Assembly (NCBI RefSeq): GCF_000227115.2
Contig: NC_016482.1
Span: 682,001-746,000, forward strand
DNA: 64,000 nt
Source: Naumovozyma dairenensis CBS 421
Lineage: Eukaryota > Ascomycota > Saccharomycetes > Saccharomycetales > Saccharomycetaceae
Direction of reading: 5' to 3'
Part shown: positions 1-9,154 of the stretch, piece by piece
How positions within the stretch are numbered: position 1 is the stretch's first letter
Layout: each line of letters opens with the position of its first letter
Position numbers and translations under genes: made by a program
Notes under the pieces: generated by a model
What the model saw: the letters and a program-made list of their open reading frames with translations, nothing else
Database searches by the model: none
What the model was told of the DNA's origin: nothing

Positions 1-3000
1 CTTAGAACCATACCTGCTAATTCCATGGCAAATGAAATACCGTAGTCAACATTTGCCATTATATTATACGTATTCAAATCAGAAACATAAGTTTGTAAAA
101 GAATCTTAGTGTCTTGAGCAGATTTATTCAAGATTATCTGTACCCATTGCTTCGCAATCTTGTGCAACTTGGACAATGCTGATGTACGCCACATGGACGA
201 ACCTGGCAGTAGAATTTCAACTCGTGAATGTTTTAATATAAATTTATAATGAGGTTCAAATTTATTTGTTTCACAATCAACAACACTATCGAAAAGCGCA
301 GTCAAAAGATCCAATAACGTATATAGAGATTGATGATGGCATAATGATGATGGGATACGTCTAATAAAAAGATCACTATAATGAAAAGCAGACTCTTGAA
401 GAGTTGGATTCCTATGGGCTAAACACAATAGTAAATTGTTTAATTGTAAGGCAATTGTCTTCGAATTGAATAATTTAAAATCACCTGATTGAACTAGTTG
501 AGAAAATTTTGCTATCATAGCTACCGCCAGAATGTTTATTGGTTTCTCCAAGGATGTGGTGGTAATCGATGGATCTGAAAAATACAAAAGAACTTTAGAA
601 CAATCACCTGCTTCACATCTTAAGGTTTCTAACAATGTCGTTGCAGCTAGGAACATTATTTTTGATAATGATATTGTCCTAGATTGAACTGCGTTAACGT
701 TGAAATAGTCCACAATTGCTTGTTTTTGTTCTTTGACGTTCGCATTAGAAGACCCACGACGTAAAATGGTATTCATTTCTAGTGACATCTCCTTATTATT
801 TGCAGGAAAGTCAGATGCTAATGGTGGACTATTATATGCAATTGTGAGTAATTGGATTTTGTATTTATTAACAAGTTTTGATTTATAATGAAATCCATGA
901 ATGACCATATTAAACCAGACATTTCTTAACATATTTGTGGTTTGTTCATCTTGACTTAGATCCAGGGGCTTCTCGCCTGGCTTGGGTAACAAAGCTGCTA
1001 AAGGACCTAAATAAGAAGAAATCTGTTCTGCGACGCGGGAAATTTCAGTATGAGGTCTGTGGTGTTCTAATTTCTCCACTTCACCACATGAGATAATAGT
1101 CTCTAATAAATCTCGAAGGTAAATCCTGTACAATTCTGAGTTATACTGCTCTGAGAGAAAATGAGTAGATAGTATAGTTTTCGCATTTATAATACCGTCG
1201 AATAATGTGCCGTCCTCTTGCCTTGATAATATCGCTTTGAAGAATTTCAAAACCTGTGAAAATTCAGTTACTGTCATGTAGGTAGATAGTTTTGCAATAG
1301 CATCTGGAATGATTTCATCTAATTCCTCGGAAACAGCTGTAATTTTTTGGCTTAGAATAGAAAAGGCCAACAATCTAATCGATTGTTTGTTATAATGAGA
1401 AGCGATGGTTGTTGTTGCCGTCACACAATTTTTAAATAACCTCCCATGGTAAGTAGTTGATCCACCTGAGGCTAATACATGAGACGTTTGTTTCTTTATG
1501 GTTTTTTTTCTATATGGTGAACTTGCTGCACTTCTTAATGTTTGTAAAGATTCAACTGTTCCGGACCTACGAACCCCACTGAAGCTCATAGTCCCACCAG
1601 AAGTGATCGTTAATTTACGTTCTCTTAGTATAGGATTTGCTGAGCCATCATCAGTGGCAATCAGCAAATTATTTAAAGAATAGATGGTGCTGACAATAGA
1701 GTCCTCGTTTAAGGGCTGTAAACCGATTGTAAAAATTTTTGATATTTCAATTATAGTCGATGTACTAATGTACTGAGATGAAACAAGTAATGGGAAAATA
1801 CGCAATAACGTTAATGAATTTTCTTCAGTGAAATAATTTAGTAACGAAGCAGCTGATATGATCGATATAATCAAAGAATCTGTAATAATTTCAGAGAAAA
1901 CAAATGTGTCCATAGAATCAGCGACAATCCTTATAAAGTCTTGAAATAATTCTGAATCAGGGTCAGCAATAAATGGAACCAAACATAAGCAATTGATAAA
2001 ATATCCCCTTGCATCAAAAGAAAATATTGCTCTGCTGTCTGTTGATAAATCCACATCATTGTCATTTTGGCAATATCTCAAAGAAAATTCACAGATACTT
2101 GTAAGTACTTCTTTATGTTTACGAATTTTATAGGTGAATTCATCAACAATTTGTGTCTTATCGTCAGAATCGTTGTCTTCTTGAGTAATCTGATACGTCA
2201 AATGCTGCATCTCTAGCAAGTATGAAGATAAATCTCTAAAACGGGGTGGGATATCAAGTATGTCACAAATAAAAGATGATTGTAGCTTAGAAAGTAATTG
2301 GATATATAGCGAACCACAGATTTCATTTTTAGCTTCAAAATATTGGACAATTACATCATTCACATATGTAGAAGAAGAAGAAAGAATGGATTCGAGTTGA
2401 GAGGTAAACTGTTCTTCTATGAAAAAAGAAGAAAGTCGCTTCCAAACGAAAGTCGCTAACTCAGGAGAATTTTTTCCTTGAATAAACCCATTCATAAAAC
2501 CAAGCAAGGAAAGTAAACTTGATTGTTTGCTAGAATAAAGTTGCTTGACAGCTGATAAATACCCGTCTATTAATTTTGAGCATCTATCAATTAATTTAGG
2601 ATGTTTGGAAGAGACAGCTATTAGAAATTTTGTTAATTGGAAAGTTAAAAGTTCATTGGGATTCTTCAAATTATCTAGTTTAAATTTGGCGTAAAGAACA
2701 TCGGATATTCTTTGTCTTGATGACTCTAAAAAGTATGGGGATATTAGGTTATCGAGAAGTTCTTCAGCTGTGGAGAGTGAATCCGGGATTACTTGGGAAA
2801 TGGAAGACAATAATTCCCATTCATTCAAGGTCAATGGAATAGTAAATAATCTTGATGTATCAGTTGAATAAGAAATAGGTAGTGATCGCATAATTAGACC
2901 TAAGGTATTTCTCGAGGAAATCCTTGCATCTGCCTCACCTTTTCCATTTATAGGTGGCAAAGATTCATCCTGTTTGACATCGTCTTTGTTCAAAGATAGC

Positions 3001-3068
3001 TGAGCCAGCTTTTCCAAAGCTCTTGCCCTCAATGATGACGTTCTTTTGGTAGTCCTATAGAACCTCAT
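1..3068 (-). CDS. STT4: Phosphatidylinositol 4-kinase Stt4, N-terminal part (cut by window edge)
   Basis: The minus-strand frame is open from an ATG at 3068 to the first base of the window, giving about 1022 residues. The start reads MRFYRTTKRTSSLRARALEK, and the next 100 residues include SPYFLESSRQRISDVL and NELLTFQLTKFLI, which match the N terminus of yeast Stt4. The visible part is the alpha-helical scaffold region; the kinase domain, in the C-terminal part of this roughly 1900-residue family, lies outside the window. Stt4 makes PI4P at the plasma membrane with Ypp1 and Efr3, supporting cell-wall integrity signalling and ER-plasma membrane contacts. It is divergent with UBC12, the same arrangement as YLR305C/YLR306W. 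No frame break was seen. Confidence 0.95.
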   Translation of the reverse strand, partial: MRFYRTTKRTSSLRARALEKLAQLSLNKDDVKQDESLPPINGKGEADARISSRNTLGLIMRSLPISYSTDTSRLFTIPLTLNEWELLSSISQVIPDSLSTAEELLDNLISPYFLESSRQRISDVLYAKFKLDNLKNPNELLTFQLTKFLIAVSSKHPKLIDRCSKLIDGYLSAVKQLYSSKQSSLLSLLGFMNGFIQGKNSPELATFVWKRLSSFFIEEQFTSQLESILSSSSTYVNDVIVQYFEAKNEICGSLYIQLLSKLQSSFICDILDIPPRFRDLSSYLLEMQHLTYQITQEDNDSDDKTQIVDEFTYKIRKHKEVLTSICEFSLRYCQNDNDVDLSTDSRAIFSFDARGYFINCLCLVPFIADPDSELFQDFIRIVADSMDTFVFSEIITDSLIISIISAASLLNYFTEENSLTLLRIFPLLVSSQYISTSTIIEISKIFTIGLQPLNEDSIVSTIYSLNNLLIATDDGSANPILRERKLTITSGGTMSFSGVRRSGTVESLQTLRSAASSPYRKKTIKKQTSHVLASGGSTTYHGRLFKNCVTATTTIASHYNKQSIRLLAFSILSQKITAVSEELDEIIPDAIAKLSTYMTVTEFSQVLKFFKAILSRQEDGTLFDGIINAKTILSTHFLSEQYNSELYRIYLRDLLETIISCGEVEKLEHHRPHTEISRVAEQISSYLGPLAALLPKPGEKPLDLSQDEQTTNMLRNVWFNMVIHGFHYKSKLVNKYKIQLLTIAYNSPPLASDFPANNKEMSLEMNTILRRGSSNANVKEQKQAIVDYFNVNAVQSRTISLSKIMFLAATTLLETLRCEAGDCSKVLLYFSDPSITTTSLEKPINILAVAMIAKFSQLVQSGDFKLFNSKTIALQLNNLLLCLAHRNPTLQESAFHYSDLFIRRIPSSLCHHQSLYTLLDLLTALFDSVVDCETNKFEPHYKFILKHSRVEILLPGSSMWRTSALSKLHKIAKQWVQIILNKSAQDTKILLQTYVSDLNTYNIMANVDYGISFAMELAGMVL

Positions 3069-3458
3069 TCAATATGTAACTTTGATTACCTCTCTCAGTT
3101 CCTACTTTTTGGCTATGAAATTACGTCTCAAAGCGATGGTCGCAAAGATCGTATAATGTAGAGCTACTAATGGGTTCGAAGCGTTTCCCTTTGGACCTTA
3201 ACAAAGCATATTGTGTTTTTGTTAATCGTGTCTTGTTGATTTTTTTTTGCAAAAATCCAAGTCCTTAACTCAAACGTTACCGTTTCCATATGTCAAAAGT
3301 TGCAAGATCGCATAATCAAAACAATAGGTAAGGTAATATCTCTAACATGATGAACGAAAATAGTGGATTGAAATAATTACTCTTCCAATATTTTATATGG
3401 CACTTAGTTTTCCTTTAGTACATTACTTAAATAACTTAAGATAACAAGAACAAGAAAT
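3069..3458. other. Divergent STT4/UBC12 intergenic region
   Basis: This 390-bp promoter region is shared by two divergent genes. It holds AT-rich sequence and short poly(T)/poly(A) stretches. I see no RNA gene, repeat or strong factor site. Confidence 0.6.
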
Positions 3459-4028
3459 ATGCTTAAATTACGTCAACTACAGGAACAAAAGAAGAAAGCA
3501 CTAGAGAATAAAAACAAAGCGCAACCTACAACTACTCAACTATCTTCAGCGAGAATCCGCCTTCAACGGGATTTAGATGATCTCGACTTGCCACCGACTG
3601 TCACAATGAACATACTATCATCTCCAATAGATCCAGGAAGTCGTAGCCCCCCATTGCTAGAAATAACAGCTTATCCAGACGAAGGTTTCTACAAAGGAGG
3701 CCACTTTACATTCAAGCTTGAATTTAATGATGCTTACCCAATTGAGCCCCCAACCGTGATATGCACAAGTAAACTATATCATCCCAATATTGATATCGAC
3801 GGGAAAGTGTGCTTAAATATTTTAAGAGAAGATTGGTCACCAGCTTTAGATGTGCAGAGCATAATTATAGGGCTTTTATTTCTCTTATTAGAACCGAATG
3901 CCAAAGATCCGTTGAATAAGGATGCTGCAATGATGTTGAGTACAGACACTGCTCGTTTCGCTTCATTGGTGAATCGCTCAATGGCAGGATATTCTATCCA
4001 TGGAGAGTCTTATGACTATGTCCTCTAA
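3459..4028 (+). CDS. UBC12: NEDD8/Rub1-conjugating enzyme E2 Ubc12
   Basis: This 189-residue protein has the Ubc12 layout. The basic N-terminal extension MLKLRQLQEQKKKALENK docks on the E1 (Ula1-Uba3). The UBC fold follows, with the catalytic cysteine near residue 117 in HPNIDIDGKVCLNILREDW. The block SPALDVQSIIIGLLFLLLEP is typical of Ubc12 and separates it from ubiquitin E2s. The enzyme transfers Rub1 to the cullin Cdc53 with Dcn1. The frame is uninterrupted from the ATG, so no intron is needed. The start is set by the conserved N terminus. Its neighbours STT4 and CDA match S. cerevisiae YLR305C-YLR308W. Confidence 0.96.
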   Translation: MLKLRQLQEQKKKALENKNKAQPTTTQLSSARIRLQRDLDDLDLPPTVTMNILSSPIDPGSRSPPLLEITAYPDEGFYKGGHFTFKLEFNDAYPIEPPTVICTSKLYHPNIDIDGKVCLNILREDWSPALDVQSIIIGLLFLLLEPNAKDPLNKDAAMMLSTDTARFASLVNRSMAGYSIHGESYDYVL

Positions 4029-4609
4029 ATGAAATTTCATATCTCAATTCGTACTATAGCGATTTATACGATGTGGACAAGGAGAGTATGTTTTGCTTAA
4101 AACAATCAACTCCCCCAAAAATGATGCTTCTGATGAATAAGTAACCCACTTAAAAAAGATGACGAGCTCGCTCTCGCTTTCAACATAGATTTATTTATAC
4201 TAAAATAGAATATTTTTTTTCAGCAATATCTAAGTGTTAGTCAATTGCTATATAAAATAGGTCTTGGAAAAACCATTAACAAAATACCCGTAAGGACATG
4301 GGCAGAAACGGTTACACTTTATTTGCTCATTTGTTAAGATAAAAATAACGACCCTTAAATTCCAGTTGAAATAAAACGATCCACAAAATTTTACTTATAT
4401 TATTACAGAATTTCATAAAAAAACATGAAGTATAGATAGTAGCAGTTATTCTTTATCCTATTTTTCAGATAAACTGACAATAATTCCTATCATCATAAGT
4501 TATGATAGTTAATATTCTTTAGAAAAGGGTTCGACTACCGAACGTCGGCGGCTAATTTCTTCGGACTGTGTTTCTGTGACCGATTTTCCGCCAGATCAAT
4601 CGGGAACAC

Positions 4610-4624
4610 TTTTGCGACACAAAT
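4610..4624. promoter_or_regulatory. Two overlapping middle sporulation elements (Ndt80-type)
   Basis: TTTTGCGACACAAAT contains GACACAAAT on the plus strand (4616-4624) and GTCGCAAAA on the minus strand (4610-4618). Both fit the MSE consensus DNCRCAAAW. They lie about 130 bp upstream of the chitin deacetylase ATG and just before a TATA box. Spore-wall chitin deacetylases are middle/late sporulation genes controlled by Ndt80 and Sum1, so the site fits the gene. Binding is inferred from sequence only. Confidence 0.65.
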
Positions 4625-4640
4625 TCGAAAAAGATGCCAT

Positions 4641-4648
4641 TATAAATA
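4641..4648 (+). promoter_or_regulatory. TATA box of CDA
   Basis: TATAAATA lies 104 bp upstream of the CDA start codon and 17 bp after the sporulation elements. It is a normal arrangement for a strongly induced, TATA-dependent yeast gene. Confidence 0.6.
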
Positions 4649-4751
4649 GAATTGCTTGAATCTTTTCTTTGTTCATTCACAATTCCTTTAACTGAAAAAT
4701 AAGAGAATTAAGAACTTACCTCAATCCAACAAGTTCTTAGTATCATATAAG

Positions 4752-5672
4752 ATGAAATCATCACTAATTTTACTCTCCTTTTCTTTGGCTGCTCTTACTG
4801 TGTCCGCTGGGGAAGCAAGCGACCCTGATGTCATAACATCAAAAGCTAGTGACATCGAGTTTGTTGGGGAACAGTATAGACAATTACCCTTCCCAAGATG
4901 GTTAACAGAATTCACTGGAATGACAAGATGGCCAGATTTAGACCCACCCTATATTCCCTTAGATTTTATTGATATGGATAAAATTCCGGATTTCAAACCT
5001 TATCGTCAAGGTCTTTGTGGTGTAAATCCAAGAGATGCATGCTCATTCGATTGTGATAATTGCATTGCTCATGATGATGTTTATACATGTCCAAAGCTTT
5101 CTCAAACATTCGACGACGGTCCTTCACCTGCAACATTAAGATTATTAAATAAATTGAAACATAATACAACTTTTTTCGCTTTGGGAATAAATACGGTAAA
5201 CCACCCCGATATTTATAGGAAAACTATGGAAGCTGGTCATTTAATGGGGTCACATACATGGTCTCATGCATATTTACCAAGTTTATCAAATGAACAAATT
5301 ATTGCTCAAATTCAATGGTCCATATGGGCAATGAATGCAACAGGACATCATTTCCCCAAATGGTTTCGACCACCTTATGGCGGAATAGATAACAGAGTTA
5401 GAGCTATTACAAGACAATTCGGATTACAAGCTGCATTGTGGAATCATGATACTTTCGATTGGAAACTAGTATCAAATGATCCTATCAGGACTGAGGAGCA
5501 AATCTATGAAGAGGTGAGAAAATGGAAAAGTCAAGGAGGGGGATTAATCTTGGAACACGATGGTTCACATAGACCTGTGGATGTTGCATTGAATGTAATC
5601 GATATTTTAGGACCTGATCAAATGACAGTTGCCCAATGTGTTAATGGTCCTGATTATATACGTAATTTTTGA
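4752..5672 (+). CDS. CDA: Chitin deacetylase, spore wall (Cda1/Cda2 family)
   Basis: The 306-residue protein has an N-terminal signal peptide (MKSSLILLSFSLAALTVSAG) and a carbohydrate esterase family 4 domain. Visible motifs are TFDDGPS near residue 119 (catalytic and metal Asp), HTWSH near 168 (metal histidines), RPPYGG, ALWNHDTFDW and LEHDGSH. It removes acetyl groups from chitin to make the chitosan layer of the ascospore wall. Several cysteines before the catalytic domain suggest disulphides in a secreted protein. S. cerevisiae has a tandem pair, CDA1 and CDA2, between UBC12 and IMH1. Only one copy is present here, so it cannot be assigned to either name. Sporulation elements upstream support its regulation. 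Confidence 0.95.
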   Translation: MKSSLILLSFSLAALTVSAGEASDPDVITSKASDIEFVGEQYRQLPFPRWLTEFTGMTRWPDLDPPYIPLDFIDMDKIPDFKPYRQGLCGVNPRDACSFDCDNCIAHDDVYTCPKLSQTFDDGPSPATLRLLNKLKHNTTFFALGINTVNHPDIYRKTMEAGHLMGSHTWSHAYLPSLSNEQIIAQIQWSIWAMNATGHHFPKWFRPPYGGIDNRVRAITRQFGLQAALWNHDTFDWKLVSNDPIRTEEQIYEEVRKWKSQGGGLILEHDGSHRPVDVALNVIDILGPDQMTVAQCVNGPDYIRNF

Positions 5673-5857
5673 TGCATAATATTACCATAAGTAGCCTTTT
5701 TACTTCATTCAAGATAATCGAATCACAAATTTAGTCCATTTAAATATTTTTTATTAAAAGATATATTAATGAATGTCAAAGAACAAAGTCTTCATATATA
5801 CATGGGTTCATGAATCTTATGCAGTAAATTTTCAGGACGTTTTATAGTCAAATAGCA

Positions 5858-8740
5858 TTACCTTAATGACATCAGTAACCTTTTTTCGTCATTACTATCC
5901 AGTTGTAATAGCATAGAGATAACTGGTAATAGTTGGCTTCGTTGTTCCCTATGCTCTAAGAATCCGAGAAGAACGTTTTTCATATACGCAACTTTTTCTG
6001 TCTGCTCTAGTTCGTTTTCTCGTTTTGAGCCCGCCAAATCGTTCGTTGATGAAGATTTTCGAGGTTCACCGACAGTTAAATGATTGCTAACGGAAGATGC
6101 TACTGAGTTAGATCTACTTTCTCTCGCTGAGATCTCTTTACCTTCTCGTAATGCATTCAACTGATTCGATAAAGTTCTATAATTTTTGGTGATACGCTCG
6201 AGTTTTTTATTTACATCATTATTCAAATGCATTAATTGCTCGTTGGAATTTTGAAGTTCTTGTATTTTGCCATCTGCCTTAGATAATGCCTCTTTTAGGT
6301 TAGATGTTAATTTTTCTAGCTCACCAGAATCTTCATGCGTCGCAACACTTTTACGTTTCATTGTATCATTTAGTGAATTTAAAGTTGTGATTTCAGAGAG
6401 TAACTGTTGTTCCCTTAGTTTCAAAGCATGTACTTCAGACTTTAAATCGTTCGTTATGTGTTTCCAGTCGTTTATCTCTCTGTTTATCCTCGCTGTTTGC
6501 AAAGATAATTCTGAATCTAACTTTTCCTTCTCATTAGTCAACTGGGTTACTTTCTCAGTCAATTGATGTTGTCTTGTCTTCTCATCATTCTGTGATTCAG
6601 AAAGTAAACGCCTCATCGTATCGGTTTCTCTTGTCTTATCTTGAATTATTGTGGTATAATCATTCAATTCATCTTCTAAAGAAATGATCCTTTTACTTGC
6701 TTCACGTAATTTTACATTAAGTTCTTCACATTGTCTCTTTATCGAATCTGTTTGTTCATTAGAGTTGCTTTTGATGTTTTGTAGAGCATCATATTTATCT
6801 TGTAGTATTGATAGACGTTCAGATAGTTTTCCATTTTCTTTTAGATAATTTTCATAAGAGTTTGAATTTTTCTTGACATTATCATGTAACGTTTGATTTT
6901 CTTTCTTTAGCAGGTCGAGACGGTTAGTTAATATACCGTTCTCCCTCTTCAACATATCTATAGATTTTTCGGTTTTAATTTTTTCTTCAGTATATCCTTT
7001 AATTTGATTCTCCAAATAAGAAATTGTTTTCTCCTTTTGTAAAACGTTAGTTTTTACTGAATTATAATCCCTCATTTGATTCGATAATCTATTATTTTCA
7101 TTTTGTATTTTACTCAGTGCTTCATTCATTCTTGCTTCATTATCTTTTAATCTTTTTGAAGCATCCATATATTTAGTTTTCAATTTTTCGATCTCATCAG
7201 TAAGCGCCGCTGTGTTCTTTTCTAATTCAGATTGCTTAGTCTTATTTTCGGAAATGATCTTTTCATTTTCGTTTTTTAAGTTTTCAACCTGAGCAGTCCA
7301 TCTTGCTATTTCCTCATTTTTACCTAATGAGGATTCTTTTATTTGATCTTTTGCAGCAACGAGATCATTACCTATTTCCCTCATCATCTCTCTTTGCTCT
7401 TCAACTTCGGTATTCTTTGCAGTAAGAGCTTCTTTAGTTTTAGAAAGCTCCGCTCCTAAGTTGTTTTTTTCTTCTTCGAGTTCTGCGAGTTTTTCACTGA
7501 CATCTTTTAACTCTTCAAGATGTGATTTAGTTTCGTTATATTTCTCCTCCCAATCTTTACAATCTTTATGTTCCGATTGAAATGCTTCAAAATCTTTGAG
7601 CAATGTATTATATCTCTCGAGAAGACCAGAAGTATCCGCATTGTCTTCTTCAGTTGATGGTTGAGGGTTTTTTTCAGCTTGCTCTTCTTCTTTTGTGGCG
7701 ACTGTGGGTGCATTGTTTTGTTTCTTATTCTTCTTTCTATTTCTTTTCTTTTGATTTTTGCTCATCGGGGTCGTCTTGAGTGTCGTAATTTCCGTTTCTG
7801 TAACTGTTTTTGTTGGTAGTTCAATTGCCGAGGTAGACTTATTTAATTGTTCTTGTAGTTCTTGTATAGTTTTAGCTTTTTCGACCAATTGTTCTTCTAG
7901 AGGCTTCATTTTTGAAGTTATATCACCTAGTCTTTTGTTAGATTCATCTAATTGTGTCTTCAAAGTTGTGACTTCTCGAGCTTGGGATTCTAGCAGCTGC
8001 GCCTGCTCCTCATCATACTGTTTCTCAACTTTTTCAAGCTTATTTTGCTTATCATCTTTTTCTTTTTGAGCTGCAGCTAATTTGTCCTCCAGTATTTTAA
8101 TTTCTGAAAGATACATGGTTTCCTTTTCTTCAAGAAGGGTTTTCAACCTATCAACTTCATCAGCAGACGATGTATCTTTTTGTCTTTCAACATTTTGGCG
8201 TTGTTCTTTGGCTTCATCAATTTCCCTTTGTAAATTTTCCCTTTCACTATTAAATTTCTTCTCTAGTTCCTCAATTTCTGTCCTATCAGATAATCTTTCC
8301 CTAGATTCATTATTTTCCTTCGTTAATCTTTTTATCTCATCATTATAAATGGTGTGTTTTGTATTGATGTTTTGGAAAAAGGCAGGCAAACTATCCACAT
8401 CATCAAGATTAGCCAAGGGCGTATTTTCAGTTAATATCTTCTCAATCTTTTCGTTCCTAATTTTTTCATTCTTATAAGCATTCAATAAAGCAGGATATTT
8501 CAATTCATATTTTTCAAACTTCCTCAGCTTAGCTTGAATATCCTTTGGTAAATCTTGTGTACCGTCAGAATCATTACCAACTCCCGTTGGTTGTAATCCA
8601 TCTGTAGTGCTATTACCGTTAGTCATATTGGCTGAGTCTGTTGGATCAGTGGCTTGAGGTAGAGGTGCAAGTTCTTCACTTAAACCTTTCTGGAGTTCAT
8701 CACTTAAGTTCTTCCCTATTTGTGACAGTTGTTTGAACAT
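5858..8740 (-). CDS. IMH1: GRIP-domain golgin Imh1
   Basis: This is a 960-residue, very charged protein. Residues about 80-880 are predicted long coiled coil with repeated Lys/Glu/Leu heptads, broken by a basic stretch (KNQKKRNRKKNKKQ) near residue 330. The C terminus carries a GRIP domain including YMKNVLLGFLEHREQRSQLL and the following MLLQLD. The GRIP domain binds Arl1-GTP at the trans-Golgi, where Imh1 tethers endosome-derived vesicles. It is slightly longer than the S. cerevisiae protein (about 911 residues). It is convergent with CDA over a 185-bp gap and lies head-to-tail after CDC25, as in YLR309C/YLR310C. Open frames on the other strand inside it are coiled-coil codon shadows. Confidence 0.93.
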   Translation of the reverse strand: MFKQLSQIGKNLSDELQKGLSEELAPLPQATDPTDSANMTNGNSTTDGLQPTGVGNDSDGTQDLPKDIQAKLRKFEKYELKYPALLNAYKNEKIRNEKIEKILTENTPLANLDDVDSLPAFFQNINTKHTIYNDEIKRLTKENNESRERLSDRTEIEELEKKFNSERENLQREIDEAKEQRQNVERQKDTSSADEVDRLKTLLEEKETMYLSEIKILEDKLAAAQKEKDDKQNKLEKVEKQYDEEQAQLLESQAREVTTLKTQLDESNKRLGDITSKMKPLEEQLVEKAKTIQELQEQLNKSTSAIELPTKTVTETEITTLKTTPMSKNQKKRNRKKNKKQNNAPTVATKEEEQAEKNPQPSTEEDNADTSGLLERYNTLLKDFEAFQSEHKDCKDWEEKYNETKSHLEELKDVSEKLAELEEEKNNLGAELSKTKEALTAKNTEVEEQREMMREIGNDLVAAKDQIKESSLGKNEEIARWTAQVENLKNENEKIISENKTKQSELEKNTAALTDEIEKLKTKYMDASKRLKDNEARMNEALSKIQNENNRLSNQMRDYNSVKTNVLQKEKTISYLENQIKGYTEEKIKTEKSIDMLKRENGILTNRLDLLKKENQTLHDNVKKNSNSYENYLKENGKLSERLSILQDKYDALQNIKSNSNEQTDSIKRQCEELNVKLREASKRIISLEDELNDYTTIIQDKTRETDTMRRLLSESQNDEKTRQHQLTEKVTQLTNEKEKLDSELSLQTARINREINDWKHITNDLKSEVHALKLREQQLLSEITTLNSLNDTMKRKSVATHEDSGELEKLTSNLKEALSKADGKIQELQNSNEQLMHLNNDVNKKLERITKNYRTLSNQLNALREGKEISARESRSNSVASSVSNHLTVGEPRKSSSTNDLAGSKRENELEQTEKVAYMKNVLLGFLEHREQRSQLLPVISMLLQLDSNDEKRLLMSLR

Positions 8741-8939
8741 GGTTACTAAATTTCACTCTCCGTTCAACCGACTGGCAGGTTATAGACTTCTTTGACTAAA
8801 AATTACAGTAGAGCTTATACCTGTCTCTTAGCATTGTTATCAATTTCGATATTCAACATGGCTATGCATTTGTAGAGGGTTTAACATTATCTACCAACCT
8901 CTTCGTTTTTGACACCAAACGCGGAATGAGACCATTGTA

Positions 8940-8946
8940 CGGGTAA
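8940..8946 (+). promoter_or_regulatory. Possible Reb1 site
   Basis: CGGGTAA is an exact match to the Reb1 core, about 200 bp upstream of the IMH1 start. Reb1 sites often organise nucleosome-free promoters or terminate the upstream gene. A 7-mer is expected several times by chance in a window this size, so support is modest. Confidence 0.35.
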
Positions 8947-9106
8947 CACTTTATCAAGGCGCTTATATATTGCATATTTTGACATAATACACACAAGGAG
9001 TGCTTGGCACGATAATTCAACAAGGACTCTTAGTATTGCTCGATTGTCCACTAACAAATGATAGCTAAATTTCTGTGATTGACGAATATATAAGCATATG
9101 AATATA

Positions 9107-9126
9107 ATATATATATATATATATAT
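9107..9126. repeat. (AT)10 microsatellite
   Basis: Twenty bases of alternating A and T lie just downstream of the CDC25 stop codon. They may act as a 3'-end efficiency element. Confidence 0.8.
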
Positions 9127-9154
9127 TGAATTAAATTTAAGCGTCCAGCGCTAC

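Larger units (their letters stand above)
4029..4751. other. UBC12-CDA intergenic region
   Basis: This 723-bp region is the UBC12 terminator plus the CDA promoter. The only recognisable items are the two overlapping middle sporulation element matches and the TATA box listed separately. The rest is AT-rich, with no RNA gene or open frame of note. Confidence 0.6.
8741..9154. other. CDC25 terminator / IMH1 promoter region
   Basis: This 414-bp stretch lies between two minus-strand genes. It contains a CGGGTAA Reb1-type site at 8940-8946 and an (AT)10 tract at 9107-9126 near the CDC25 3' end. I see no RNA gene. Confidence 0.6.

Noticed and set aside
1498..1683. Plus-strand frame of 61 codons
   Set aside because: It is antisense to the STT4 coding region, whose protein is conserved through this stretch.
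7758..8348. Plus-strand Ser/Cys-rich frames
   Set aside because: They are shadows of the IMH1 coiled-coil region; the composition comes from complementing Glu/Lys codons.
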